Source: an uncultured Clostridia bacterium (lineage in GTDB: Bacteria; Bacillota; Clostridia; Christensenellales; Aristaeellaceae). From it: 22,476 bases of DNA. The position numbers and the translations under genes are program-made. This document shows, in pieces, positions 5,537-14,203 of the stretch. The stretch spans positions 1 through 22,476 of the forward strand of contig CAMOUF010000254.1 of NCBI GenBank assembly GCA_946626395.1, given 5' to 3'. The notes below the pieces were generated by a model. It did no database searches. It was not told where the DNA came from and saw only the letters and a program-made list of their open reading frames with translations. How positions within the stretch are numbered: position 1 is the stretch's first letter; each line of letters opens with the position of its first letter.

Positions 5537-7210
5537 TTGACATGGGTTTGGATGGCGGTTCAGTCCACAGCCACGGTGCTGATGGGGCTGTATTTTTATT
5601 TTCAGCTTCGGCGGCAGCGGCAATCCGCGCCCCGAAACGGCCGGGCCAGCGCCAAGGAGATGGAGAATCTTCGCCGGATGCGGAGCGTTTCCCTCTCCGA
5701 GCCCCTCAGCGAGCATGTGCGGCCCCGGCGCTTTGAGGACATCATCGGCCAGGAAGAAGGCATCCAGGCCCTGAAAGCCCTGCTGTGCGGAAAGAATCCC
5801 CAGCATGTGATCATCTATGGCCCGCCGGGCGTGGGCAAAACCTGCGCGGCAAGGCTGGCCCTGGAGGCGGCCAAGGCCAGCCCCGGCACGCCCTTTCAGC
5901 CCGACGCCCCCTTCATCGAAATGGACGCCACCTGCGTCCGCTTTGACGAGCGGGCCATTGCCGACCCGCTGATCGGCAGCGTTCACGACCCGATCTATCA
6001 GGGTGCGGGGCCCCTGGGCGTTCAGGGCGTGCCTCAGCCCAAGCCGGGAGCCGTGAGCCGGGCCCACGGGGGCGTGCTGTTTCTGGATGAGATCGGGGAG
6101 CTGCATCCTATCCAGATGAATAAGCTGCTCAAGGTGCTGGAGGACAGGGTGGTGCGGTTTGAATCCGCCTATTATAACGCGGATGACACCGGTACGCCCC
6201 GGTATGTGCATGAAATATTCGCCCATGGCCTGCCCGCGGATTTCCGCCTCATCGGGGCCACCACCCGCAGCCCGGAGGAACTGCCCCCGGCCCTGCGCTC
6301 CCGGTGCATGGAAATCTATTTCCGGGCCCTGGAGCCCGGGGAAATCGCCCTGATCGCCTATGAGGCGGCCCAGCGGGCGGGCTTTGCCATGAGCCGGGGC
6401 ACCGCGGAGCTGACAGGCCAGTACGCTTCCTGCGGCCGGGACGCGGTGAACATGGTGCAAATGGCCTCCGGCATCGCCCAGCTGGACGGCAGGGGGGACA
6501 TTTCCCGGGCCGACATGGAATGGGTCATTGAATCCAGCCGCTGTTCCCTGCGGGCCCAGGTCATGGCCTCCACGGAAAACCGGGTGGGGGCCGTGCATGG
6601 CCTGGCGGTGCACGGCGGCCAGGAAGGCGCGGTGATGGAGATCGAGGCGGTGGCCGGGCCCGGCACGGGCCGGGTGCTGGTGACCGGCATCGTCGAAGAG
6701 GAAGAATTGGGCGGCGGGGGGCACACCCTGCGCCGGAAATCCACCGCTCACGCCTCTGCCGAAAACGTGCTCACCCTGCTGCGCCGCCTGGGCTATGCCG
6801 ACGAGCGCACGGATCTGCATATCAATTTTCCCGGCGGCGCGCCGGTGGACGGCCCTTCCGCGGGCGCGGCCATGGCGGTGGCGGCGGTCAGCGCCCTGAC
6901 CGGCAGGCCGGTGGACGGCAGGACGGCGGTGACGGGGGAAATCAGCGTACAGGGAAAGGTGCTGCCGGTGGGCGGCGTGCCTGCGAAGGTGGAGGCTGCC
7001 CGGCGGGCGGGGCTTTGCCGGGTGCTGGCACCCCGGGAAAACGGGCTGGAGCGCCTGACCCGGGAGGGCATGGAGGTGCTGCCCCTGGATACCCTCCAGG
7101 ATGCCCTGAATCTTCTGCTGCTGCCCGGAAAAGAACAGAATCCCCCTGCCGCCGCCCCGGTCCCCCAGCAGCAGCCGTTCGCCGCGGCGGGCATTCAACT
7201 GCCCGGGTAA
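5537..7210 (+). CDS. lonB: Membrane-anchored ATP-dependent protease LonB
   Basis: This 557-residue protease lacks the large N-terminal substrate domain of LonA and instead has a membrane helix at about residues 5-22, as in Bacillus LonB (about 550 residues). The AAA+ module has Walker A GPPGVGKT (95-102) and Walker B VLFLDEIGEL (180-189, D184 E185), with an arginine-rich LRSRCMEI sensor region. The S16 protease domain carries the Ser-Lys dyad: S441 in DGPSAG and K484 in GGVPAKVEAARRAG. The start is TTG at 5537, seven bases after a GGGGGG ribosome site; the next in-frame ATG (5552) is too far from it. In Bacillus, LonB acts in the forespore, so its presence hints at a spore-forming ancestry. 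The stop codon is only four bases before the lonA promoter. Confidence 0.93.
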   Translation: MTWVWMAVQSTATVLMGLYFYFQLRRQRQSAPRNGRASAKEMENLRRMRSVSLSEPLSEHVRPRRFEDIIGQEEGIQALKALLCGKNPQHVIIYGPPGVGKTCAARLALEAAKASPGTPFQPDAPFIEMDATCVRFDERAIADPLIGSVHDPIYQGAGPLGVQGVPQPKPGAVSRAHGGVLFLDEIGELHPIQMNKLLKVLEDRVVRFESAYYNADDTGTPRYVHEIFAHGLPADFRLIGATTRSPEELPPALRSRCMEIYFRALEPGEIALIAYEAAQRAGFAMSRGTAELTGQYASCGRDAVNMVQMASGIAQLDGRGDISRADMEWVIESSRCSLRAQVMASTENRVGAVHGLAVHGGQEGAVMEIEAVAGPGTGRVLVTGIVEEEELGGGGHTLRRKSTAHASAENVLTLLRRLGYADERTDLHINFPGGAPVDGPSAGAAMAVAAVSALTGRPVDGRTAVTGEISVQGKVLPVGGVPAKVEAARRAGLCRVLAPRENGLERLTREGMEVLPLDTLQDALNLLLLPGKEQNPPAAAPVPQQQPFAAAGIQLPG

Positions 7211-7214
7211 ATGA

Positions 7215-7243
7215 TTGCATTTTCATCCGCCTTCGGGTATAAT
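7215..7243 (+). promoter_or_regulatory. Promoter of lonA
   Basis: TTGCAT (7215-7220), a 17-base spacer and a perfect TATAAT (7238-7243). The start near 7250 leaves a leader of about 52 bases containing a 10-bp palindrome TTTCCGGAAA near 7269-7278. No CIRCE or CtsR operator is visible. The promoter almost touches the lonB stop, so lonA can be expressed separately or by read-through. Confidence 0.75.
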
Positions 7244-7301
7244 ACTTTTTGTCGGAATATCACGATTTTCCGGAAATTTATCATCAATTCAGGGAGACAA
7301 T

Positions 7302-9662
7302 ATGCCAAGAAAGAAAAAGAACACCCTGCGTCTGCCTCTTATTCCCCTGCGGGGGCTGATGGTTTTTCCCCATATGGTGCTGCATTTTGACGTGGGCCGT
7401 CCCCGCAGCGTGGCGGCGCTGGAGCAGGCCATGATGGAGGATCAGCAGGTATTTCTGGTGGCCCAGCGGGACAGCGCCGCGGATGACCCCGTGCTGGAGG
7501 ATCTGTGCCAGGTGGGCACCATCGCCACCATCAAGCAGGTGCTGAACCTGCCGGGCGACACCATCCGAGTGCTGGTGGAAGGCCAGAAGCGGGCGTATCT
7601 GCGGGCCATTGTTCAGGAGGACCCCTTCTGGATGGCGGACGCGGAGGCCCCCGCCCAGGAGCTGCCCGACTCCGAGGAAACGGAGGCCATGGTGCGCACC
7701 ACCCATGACCTGTTCGAGGAATACGCCCGGGCCTCCATGCGGGTGTCCGGGGAAACCCTGCGCTCCGTCAGCGAGGTGGACAAGGGCGACCAGCTGGCTG
7801 ATATCATTGCCGCCAGCGTGCTCACCCGCACCGGGGACCGCCAGGCGATCCTGGAAGAGTTCGACGTGGAAAAGCGGCTGGAAAAGCTGTGCGAGATCCT
7901 CATCCGGGAAACCGAGCTGGCGGGCATCGAAAAGCAGGTGCAGAGCCGCCTGAAAAAGCAGATCGACAAAAACCAGAAGGATTATTACCTGCGGGAGCAG
8001 ATCAAGGCCATTCAGGAGGAGCTGGGCGACAAGGACGAAACCTACGTGGATGACCTGCGCCAGAAGGTGGCCAACACGCCCATGAACGACGAGGCCCGGG
8101 AAAAGGCCAACAAGGAATTGGACCGCCTGACCCGCATGGCCCCCGGCACCCCGGAAATCGGCGTCAGCCGCACCTATGTGGAATGGATTCTGGATCTGCC
8201 CTGGGGCAAAATGACCACCGACAACCTGGATTTGAAGCGCGCCCGCCGCATCCTGGACGAAGATCACTACGCCATGGAAAAGGTGAAGGAGCGGGTGATC
8301 GAATACCTGGCCGTGCGCCGCATGAAGGAAAAGAACACCCAGGACGGGGCGCTGAAGGGCCCCATTCTGTGCTTCGTGGGCCCGCCCGGCGTGGGCAAAA
8401 CCAGCATCGTCAAGGGCATCGCCAAGGCCGTGGGCCGCAAGTTCGTGCAGATGAGCCTGGGCGGCGTGCGGGACGAGGCGGAGATCCGCGGTCACCGGCG
8501 CACCTACGTGGGGGCCATTCCCGGCCGCATCATCGCCGGCCTCAAGCAGGCGGGCACCATGAACCCCGTGTTCCTGTTTGACGAGATCGACAAAATGAGC
8601 CACGACTTCCGGGGCGATCCCGCCTCCGCCATGCTGGAGGTGCTGGACGGAGAGCAGAACAGCGCCTTCCGGGACCACTATATGGAATTGCCCTTTGATC
8701 TTTCCAAGGTCATGTTCATTACCACCGCCAACACCCTGGACACCATTCCCGCTCCCCTGCTGGACCGGATGGAGGTCATCGAGGTGCCCAGCTACACGGA
8801 AGAGGAAAAGCTGCACATCGCCAAGAAACATCTGCTGCCCAAGCAGATGGCGGAGCACGGCCTGCCCCCCAAATCCGTGAAGGTGTCCGACGCCGCCATG
8901 AAGGCTATCATTGAGGGCTATACCCGGGAGGCGGGGGTGCGCACCCTGTCCCGCACCATCGCCCGGGTGGTGCGCAAGGCGGCGGTGGAAATGCTGGACG
9001 AGGAAAAGGAAACCGTGTCCGTCAATCCCCAGGTGGTGGAAAAATATCTGGGCGCGCCCCGGTTTTTACGGGAGGCCCCGGAAAAGCAGCCGCTGGTTGG
9101 CATCGTGAACGGCCTGGCCTACACCACCGTGGGCGGGGAAACCCTGGCCGTGGAATGCGCCACCATGGAGGGCGCCGGGCAAATCAAGCTCACCGGCCAA
9201 TTGGGCGACATAATGAAGGAATCCGCCATGGCGGCCCTGTCCTGGGTGCGGGCCCACGCCAGGGAATTTGAATTGCAGCCCGAGTTTCACAAGAACCTGG
9301 ACATTCACATTCATGTGCCCGAAGGCGCGGTGCCCAAGGACGGGCCTTCCGCAGGCGTGACCATGGCCACGGCGCTGGTGTCCGCCCTGACGGGGCGCAA
9401 GGTGCGCCAGGACGTGGCCATGACCGGGGAAATCACCCTCCGGGGCCGGGTGCTGCCCATCGGCGGCGTGAAGGAAAAGCTGCTGGCCGCTTACCGCGCC
9501 GGGATCAAAACCATCCTGCTGCCCAAGGAAAACAAAAAAGACCTGGAGGACGTGCCCGGGCATGTGCTCCAGGAATTTGAAATCATCTTCACCGAAACCA
9601 TCGAAGACGTGCTGCAAACCGCGCTGCTGCCGAAAGAAGCCGTGGAAAGGACGGAACAATAA
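7302..9662 (+). CDS. lon: ATP-dependent protease Lon (LonA)
   Basis: This 786-residue soluble AAA+ protease degrades misfolded and regulatory proteins in the cytoplasm. Domains in order: N-terminal substrate-binding Lon domain (about 10-205, starting LPLIPLRGLMVFPHMVLHF), a coiled linker (about 206-300), an AAA+ core with Walker A GPPGVGKTS (360-368) and Walker B FLFDEIDKM (424-432), and the S16 protease domain. The catalytic dyad is S683 (KDGPSAG) and K726 (GGVKEKLLAA), each exactly four residues beyond Ser679 and Lys722 of E. coli Lon. The ATG at 7302 has AGGGAGA close upstream; the longer open frame has no ribosome site. It follows lonB as in Bacillus, but the GTPase gene engB/ysxC that usually comes next is absent here. 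Confidence 0.97.
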   Translation: MPRKKKNTLRLPLIPLRGLMVFPHMVLHFDVGRPRSVAALEQAMMEDQQVFLVAQRDSAADDPVLEDLCQVGTIATIKQVLNLPGDTIRVLVEGQKRAYLRAIVQEDPFWMADAEAPAQELPDSEETEAMVRTTHDLFEEYARASMRVSGETLRSVSEVDKGDQLADIIAASVLTRTGDRQAILEEFDVEKRLEKLCEILIRETELAGIEKQVQSRLKKQIDKNQKDYYLREQIKAIQEELGDKDETYVDDLRQKVANTPMNDEAREKANKELDRLTRMAPGTPEIGVSRTYVEWILDLPWGKMTTDNLDLKRARRILDEDHYAMEKVKERVIEYLAVRRMKEKNTQDGALKGPILCFVGPPGVGKTSIVKGIAKAVGRKFVQMSLGGVRDEAEIRGHRRTYVGAIPGRIIAGLKQAGTMNPVFLFDEIDKMSHDFRGDPASAMLEVLDGEQNSAFRDHYMELPFDLSKVMFITTANTLDTIPAPLLDRMEVIEVPSYTEEEKLHIAKKHLLPKQMAEHGLPPKSVKVSDAAMKAIIEGYTREAGVRTLSRTIARVVRKAAVEMLDEEKETVSVNPQVVEKYLGAPRFLREAPEKQPLVGIVNGLAYTTVGGETLAVECATMEGAGQIKLTGQLGDIMKESAMAALSWVRAHAREFELQPEFHKNLDIHIHVPEGAVPKDGPSAGVTMATALVSALTGRKVRQDVAMTGEITLRGRVLPIGGVKEKLLAAYRAGIKTILLPKENKKDLEDVPGHVLQEFEIIFTETIEDVLQTALLPKEAVERTEQ

Positions 9663-9757
9663 ACCGAGAATAGAAAGGCCCCGGGCGCAAAGTGAAGCGT
9701 GCCGATCAGAAGGCTTTGCCACGAATTGCCTGCGGTCTTGTCAGACGGTCTTCCTCT

Positions 9758-9796
9758 TGCCGGGATGCGAGCTTTCGCATCCCGGCATTTTATTTT
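9758..9796 (+). terminator. Strong terminator of lonA
   Basis: A perfect 13-bp stem (9758-9770 with 9775-9787) with a GCTT loop is followed by TTTTATTTT. The T run overlaps the stop codon of the convergent flippase gene. On the minus strand no T run follows the stem, so it should act mainly on lonA. Confidence 0.9.
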
Positions 9797-11090
9797 ACCG
9801 CCGCAAAAAGCAAAGCAATGTCCGGGGGTCCAGCCCGCGGGCCATATAGCGGCAGCTTTCCCGCACAGGAGGCAAAAGATAGCTCATTCCCACGTTGGTA
9901 AAGGCCTGGGTGACAAGGGAGGCCAGCGCCGCGCCCTGGATGCCCATTCGGGGGATCAGCACTCCGTTCAGCGCCACATTGGCGCAGGCCCCGCACAGGT
10001 TCATGGGCAGCAGGTACTTTTCCTTCCCCTCCGCCAGGATCCAAATGCTCCTTGCTTCCCCCACGTAGGCGAAAACAGTATACCAAACCACCAGCCGCAA
10101 AGCAGGCACGGCGCCGAGGTAAGCGGCTCCATACATGATCTGAACGATGGGGCGCGCAAGCAGGCAGATCACCAGGCTTTGGCCCAAAGCCATATAGATC
10201 AGCAGCCCGTAAGCCACGCTCATTCCTTCCTCATAGGCCCGGCGGTTGTGGCGCTTCCGTTCCAGAATCACCGGGCGAAGGGAATTGATCACGGCGGCAA
10301 AGATGAACCGTGACAGTTCTGTGGCGCAAACGATAGCAGCGGAATACAGGCCCAGGGCGGAATTGCCCAGCATCATTTTGATCATGACCCTGTCCGCCTG
10401 GGCATAGGCCAGCATCAGCAACTGGGACACCATATAATACCAGGAGCGGGACAGCATCCCTTTGGCCATTCTCCAGGAAAAGCGCAGGCGTCCGCCCCTT
10501 CTGCAATATATGGTCAGCAGCGCCGCGCTGATCAGCGCATATTCCAGGGCCTTCGCCACTGCGAACCACACAACCGGTTTTCCTACCGCCAGCAGAAAGA
10601 GCTGGTAAGCGCTCATGGCAGCGTAGGCCGCCAGCGTGGCCACAGCGGAATACTTGGAAATCAGCTTGGCCTGAAACCAGTATTCCATCAGCTCCAGGTT
10701 TTGGGCCAGCAGCGTCAGGCTGTACAGGAAACATACCAGGCGGGTGACGGGCTCGTCCGGGGTGGTGATCCGGGTAAACAGGCCAATGCCCGCCATGCAC
10801 AGCAGACTGGAAAAGGCTGCCGTGCCTATTGCCGTGCCCATGATTCGCCCCTCATCCCGGGGATGATTCAAAATCTCCTTGACCAGCGCAGCGGTAAAGC
10901 CCAGCTGGGCCACGGGCGTGGCAAACGCGGCGATGGAAGCGGCATAATCCACCAGGCCGTAATTGGCCGGGCCCAGATACCGGGCCGTGATCATTGAAAT
11001 AACCAATCCAAGCGCCGCCTGGATCGCCTTGCAGGCAATGATCCAGGCGGCGTTTTTCGCGGCGCGGTTTTTCAGCAATCCCTTGATCAT
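9795..11090 (-). CDS. Polysaccharide flippase (Wzx/MATE-like oligosaccharide transporter)
   Basis: This 431-residue protein is strongly hydrophobic, with about 12-14 membrane helices, the size and layout of Wzx-type flippases that move undecaprenyl-linked repeat units across the membrane. The N-terminal signature NRAAKNAAWIIACKAIQAA followed by MITARYLGPANYGLVDYA is typical of the polysaccharide biosynthesis/MOP superfamily. The ATG at 11090 comes one base after the stop codon of the preceding glycosyltransferase gene, so translation is probably coupled; the open frame continues upstream only inside that gene. It is the last gene of the exopolysaccharide operon, and its own stop codon overlaps the terminator of convergent lonA. 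The transported unit is unknown. Confidence 0.85.
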   Translation of the reverse strand: MIKGLLKNRAAKNAAWIIACKAIQAALGLVISMITARYLGPANYGLVDYAASIAAFATPVAQLGFTAALVKEILNHPRDEGRIMGTAIGTAAFSSLLCMAGIGLFTRITTPDEPVTRLVCFLYSLTLLAQNLELMEYWFQAKLISKYSAVATLAAYAAMSAYQLFLLAVGKPVVWFAVAKALEYALISAALLTIYCRRGGRLRFSWRMAKGMLSRSWYYMVSQLLMLAYAQADRVMIKMMLGNSALGLYSAAIVCATELSRFIFAAVINSLRPVILERKRHNRRAYEEGMSVAYGLLIYMALGQSLVICLLARPIVQIMYGAAYLGAVPALRLVVWYTVFAYVGEARSIWILAEGKEKYLLPMNLCGACANVALNGVLIPRMGIQGAALASLVTQAFTNVGMSYLLPPVRESCRYMARGLDPRTLLCFLRR

Positions 11091-11091
11091 G

Positions 11092-12054
11092 CTACCGATG
11101 CTCCGTCCCGGCGATGACCCGCCGATACACCGGCGGGCAGAAGCAGAAGGCCAAAGCCTGGAGCTTCTTGATTTTCGGAATCCGCCCATTCATAAGGACA
11201 CTTTTCAGCTTGCCCCGGCATGCGCTGCGAAGCCGCTCCTCCAACGCCGGAGGGCACTTCTGCCCTGAACGCAGATACGAAGCAGCGATGCTCATATGCG
11301 TGAAAACGAAGTCCGTTTCCGCCGCCCAAGCAATCTGGGGAAAACGCTCCTGAAAAAAAGCCAGCTGTTCTGCCGTGGCTTCCAGAGGAGCAAGGCTCAC
11401 TTTTTGGGTTCGGCTGCGGCTTTGGGGCGACTGCACATAATGGTACAGCCCTTGCGGCGTGTACGCCAGGCGGCGGCATTCCGCCAGCACCCGATACTGC
11501 AGGAACTGGTCTTCGCATTCCCTTCCCGGCGGGAATTGGTGTTTTTCAAATAACCGGCGGGCGTAAAGATACGTGCCGAACATCACATACAAATGCCGGT
11601 AGGAACACAGCTCGATCAGCGCGTTTTCCGTGTCCCAGCAGAAAGTCTGCTGGCCCTCAAAGCGGCGGTACACGCTGCCGTCGGGCTTTTCCACCAGCAT
11701 TTCCATGGCTGCCGCGTCAGCGTCCCGCTCCCGCAGGAGGGAAAGAAGGATGGCGTAGGCTTCGGGCTCCAGGTAATCATCAGCATCTACAAAACTGATA
11801 TAATCGCCGCATGAAGCCTCAATTCCCGCATTCCTGGCCGACGAAGGGCCCTGATTTAATTGGTGCACCGCCCGCACCTGTCCCGGGTATTCCCGGGCAT
11901 AGGCGTCGCACAGGGCAGGGCTGCCGTCTGTGGAGCCGTCGTCCACCAGGATGATTTCACAGGGAGGGCAGGTTTGCCCCAGAATGGAATCCACGCACCG
12001 GGCCAGATACTCTTCAGCGTTATACACCGGAATCACCGTGCTGATTCTGTCCAT
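11092..12054 (-). CDS. Family 2 glycosyltransferase
   Basis: This 320-residue GT-A fold enzyme should transfer a sugar from a nucleotide donor onto the lipid-linked repeat unit at the inner face of the membrane. The visible motifs are STVIPVYNAEEYL at the N-terminus, LVDDGSTDGSP (37-46), the metal-binding DADD (90-93), and an ECEDQF motif in the second half. Donor and acceptor cannot be deduced. The ATG at 12054 overlaps the last base of the stop codon of the EpsG-like gene (TGATG), and the stop is one base from the flippase start, so the genes form a tightly coupled run. The open frame extends upstream only across the EpsG-like gene in another frame. Confidence 0.88.
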   Translation of the reverse strand: MDRISTVIPVYNAEEYLARCVDSILGQTCPPCEIILVDDGSTDGSPALCDAYAREYPGQVRAVHQLNQGPSSARNAGIEASCGDYISFVDADDYLEPEAYAILLSLLRERDADAAAMEMLVEKPDGSVYRRFEGQQTFCWDTENALIELCSYRHLYVMFGTYLYARRLFEKHQFPPGRECEDQFLQYRVLAECRRLAYTPQGLYHYVQSPQSRSRTQKVSLAPLEATAEQLAFFQERFPQIAWAAETDFVFTHMSIAASYLRSGQKCPPALEERLRSACRGKLKSVLMNGRIPKIKKLQALAFCFCPPVYRRVIAGTEHR

Positions 12055-13106
12055 CAGATCCACCTGCTCAGTATGGTTTGATACGGCATCACGCTGTTGC
12101 TGTTTTGCAGGCCCACGGTAATGAACGCGTAGAGCGTATACAGCAGCACCACCGTGGAAGACATCAGCCTCCTGTCCTTTTCCCGGGGCAGCCCTTCCAG
12201 CGCTATGGGCAGGGAAATCACGGCCGGCATGCCGAACATCCACAGCAGCCGCAGCGACAGCACCACGGACCCGCTGAACATGGTGACCCACAGCGCCGCC
12301 ACCTGCAAATTGAAATACAGCTGAAACTGGGGGCTGTCCCGGTACAGCAGGGAGAAAACCAGCAGCACCAGCGCGTTCATGGCCAGCATCACCCACGCCG
12401 TTTTTCCCGTGTCGAACATGGAGGCCAGATAGACCTTGTAATGCGTCATGGCCAGCACGCTTTTGATCAGGGAGGAAAGGGGACCGTTAAGCAGCGCCAC
12501 CCCCCCCGTCGCTCCCCAGGCCACGGCGGGCTTTACCTTGATTCGTCCCAGGAAGTACACCGCCGCGAAAATGATACAGGTGGTGTGGCATCCGGCAGCC
12601 AGGGCAATGCAGACCAGAAAGGGAATCAGCCTTTTTTTCTGGATAAACCGGAGGGAATACATCGTCAGGGCGCAGCCCGTCATCTGCCGCATGGCGTTGA
12701 AGAACACGAACACATAGCCCATGCCCGTCAGCAGAAACGCGCTCAGGGCCGGGTTGGGAGAATCCCGGGAAATCTGGCTCATCACCGGCAGATAAAAAAT
12801 CACGGCGCATACTCCGAACACCCATTCATACCCGCCGCCCAGCCAAATCACGGCCTGATTCAGGCTGTGGTACAGAATCTCCATCCGCTGGCTTTCGGGC
12901 ACCAGATGATCCCGCAGCGCCTCAAAATAGCTCACATATGTAAACAGATAATCCCGGCCCACGTCATAACGGAAGGCCGCTGTCAGGATCAGCGGCAGGG
13001 CGGAAAAGAAAACGATGCCGCCTGGATGGCGCTGGCCGCGCTCGGTTTTTTGCCCCAGATACATCACCAGCACCGAGCAGATACAGCTGAGTCCATACAC
13101 GATCAT
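12054..13106 (-). CDS. EpsG-family polysaccharide polymerase-like membrane protein
   Basis: This 350-residue protein has roughly ten membrane helices and the EpsG pattern near the N-terminus: FFSALPLILTAAFRYDVGRD followed by a tyrosine-rich loop (YLFTYVSYFEAL). EpsG proteins occupy the place of the Wzy polymerase, joining repeat units outside the membrane. Further support is the central FFNAMRQMTGCALTMYSL segment, a conserved region in the family. The ATG at 13106 shares an ATGA overlap with the stop of the upstream GT4 gene. It lies between glycosyltransferases and upstream of a flippase, the expected context for a Wzx/Wzy-type pathway. The function assignment rests on family resemblance and context. 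Confidence 0.82.
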   Translation of the reverse strand: MIVYGLSCICSVLVMYLGQKTERGQRHPGGIVFFSALPLILTAAFRYDVGRDYLFTYVSYFEALRDHLVPESQRMEILYHSLNQAVIWLGGGYEWVFGVCAVIFYLPVMSQISRDSPNPALSAFLLTGMGYVFVFFNAMRQMTGCALTMYSLRFIQKKRLIPFLVCIALAAGCHTTCIIFAAVYFLGRIKVKPAVAWGATGGVALLNGPLSSLIKSVLAMTHYKVYLASMFDTGKTAWVMLAMNALVLLVFSLLYRDSPQFQLYFNLQVAALWVTMFSGSVVLSLRLLWMFGMPAVISLPIALEGLPREKDRRLMSSTVVLLYTLYAFITVGLQNSNSVMPYQTILSRWI

Positions 13107-14203
13107 GCTTTCTTCTCCCACAGCGCTTCATAGCGCTCTGCCATGGCCTGAGCCACCCGGGCCGCGTCAAAGGCCATCACGGCGGGGGACGGCGCTTTTC
13201 TTTCCGCTGGCCTGCGGCAGATTTCCCGGAGCGCTTTCACCCATCGCTCCGCCCCGGCTTCGCCTGCCGGCAGAAAGCGGACGGAAGGGCTCAGCCCCAG
13301 CGCCGGGGACGCCCGATCGGTAAACAGGCAGGGCAGCCCCGCGCACTGGGCCTCCACCCCCGTCAGGGGCAGCCCTTCATACAGAGATGGCAGGACGAAC
13401 GCGTCCATGGCCTGGTAAAACGGCGCGCAGTCTTTTTGCAAACCCAGGAAACAAACGCTGCGTCCCAAACCCAATTCTTCCGCCAGGGCCTTGGTCCTTT
13501 CCATCAGCTCCCCTGTTCCGATCAGCAGCAGCGCCGCTTTCGGCTCCTGATCGTGAAGCGCCTTGAACAGCCGCAGCAGATAGGCGTGATTCTTTTCAAC
13601 GTGGAACCGTCCCACATGGCCCACCACGAAAGCGTCCCCAAGCCCCAGCCGCTTCCGGACCTCCTGCCGCACAGCGCTGTCGAAGCGGAACCTGTCCACA
13701 TCGATGCCGTTGGGGATCACCTCAAAAGGAAGACCCTTGAACTGATACCGTCCCGCTTCCGTGGAGCAGGCCAAACGGATGTTGGCGTGGCGGGGAGAAA
13801 AATGAAAGAGAAAATCCTTCACATATCCCTTGACCGTAGGCGGCCGGGCAGGCACATGGCTGTGCAGGATGCGCCAGGGCACCCCCTGCCTTTCCGCCTC
13901 CCCCAGATACCACAGGGCCGTGCTGCCCAGATGGCCGTGGACGATCCGGTATTCCGGATGCTCCCCAAACAGGCGGCCCAGGGCGGCCCGGTACCTGACC
14001 AGGTTCAGATCGTCCATCAGAGGAATATGGTAGACCCGCCCGCCCAGGGCTTCGATCTCCTCCTCAAAAGCGCCCCGGCGGCCATGATGCGTCAAAAAAT
14101 CAAACTGGATGCGGCTTCTGTCCATATGGCGGTACAGGTTCATGATGAAGCTTTCCATGCCGCCCACGTCCATCACCGACACCACATGCAGGATGCGCAT
14201 CAT
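13103..14203 (-). CDS. Family 4 (GT-B) glycosyltransferase
   Basis: This 366-residue retaining glycosyltransferase has two Rossmann-like halves. The N-terminal half begins ILHVVSVMDVGGMESFIMNL, a typical GT4 acceptor-side start. The C-terminal half carries VIPNGID (162-168), GHVGRFHVEKNH (195-206) and the E-x7-E donor-binding motif from E276 to E284 (EGLPLTGVE). It should add a sugar to the undecaprenyl-linked repeat unit; the sugar is not identifiable. Two adjacent ATG codons occur. I take the first (14203), which forms an ATGA overlap with the stop of the preceding GT2 gene; the second is 14200. Its own stop overlaps the EpsG-like start by four bases. Confidence 0.9.
   Translation of the reverse strand: MMRILHVVSVMDVGGMESFIMNLYRHMDRSRIQFDFLTHHGRRGAFEEEIEALGGRVYHIPLMDDLNLVRYRAALGRLFGEHPEYRIVHGHLGSTALWYLGEAERQGVPWRILHSHVPARPPTVKGYVKDFLFHFSPRHANIRLACSTEAGRYQFKGLPFEVIPNGIDVDRFRFDSAVRQEVRKRLGLGDAFVVGHVGRFHVEKNHAYLLRLFKALHDQEPKAALLLIGTGELMERTKALAEELGLGRSVCFLGLQKDCAPFYQAMDAFVLPSLYEGLPLTGVEAQCAGLPCLFTDRASPALGLSPSVRFLPAGEAGAERWVKALREICRRPAERKAPSPAVMAFDAARVAQAMAERYEALWEKKA

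Noticed and set aside
5492..7198. 568-codon minus-strand open frame opposite lonB
   Set aside because: It is a shadow of GC-rich codons in lonB. The sense frame has full Lon motifs and the antisense translation is low-complexity Gly/His/Pro/Arg-rich.
7211..7301. Heat-shock operators (CIRCE or CtsR box) before lonA
   Set aside because: Neither the CIRCE inverted repeat nor GGTCAAA direct repeats occur; only a short TTTCCGGAAA palindrome is present.
7284..8858. 524-codon minus-strand open frame opposite lonA
   Set aside because: It is an antisense shadow of lonA with no recognisable domain and no promoter or ribosome site.
9699..10313. Plus-strand open frame downstream of lonA
   Set aside because: It spans the lonA terminator and then lies antisense to the flippase gene, and it has no ribosome site.
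12054..12396. N-terminal extension of the second GT2 gene
   Set aside because: The extra codons overlap the EpsG-like gene in another frame, lack GT2 sequence, and a TGATG junction with STVIPVYN directly after it marks the true start.
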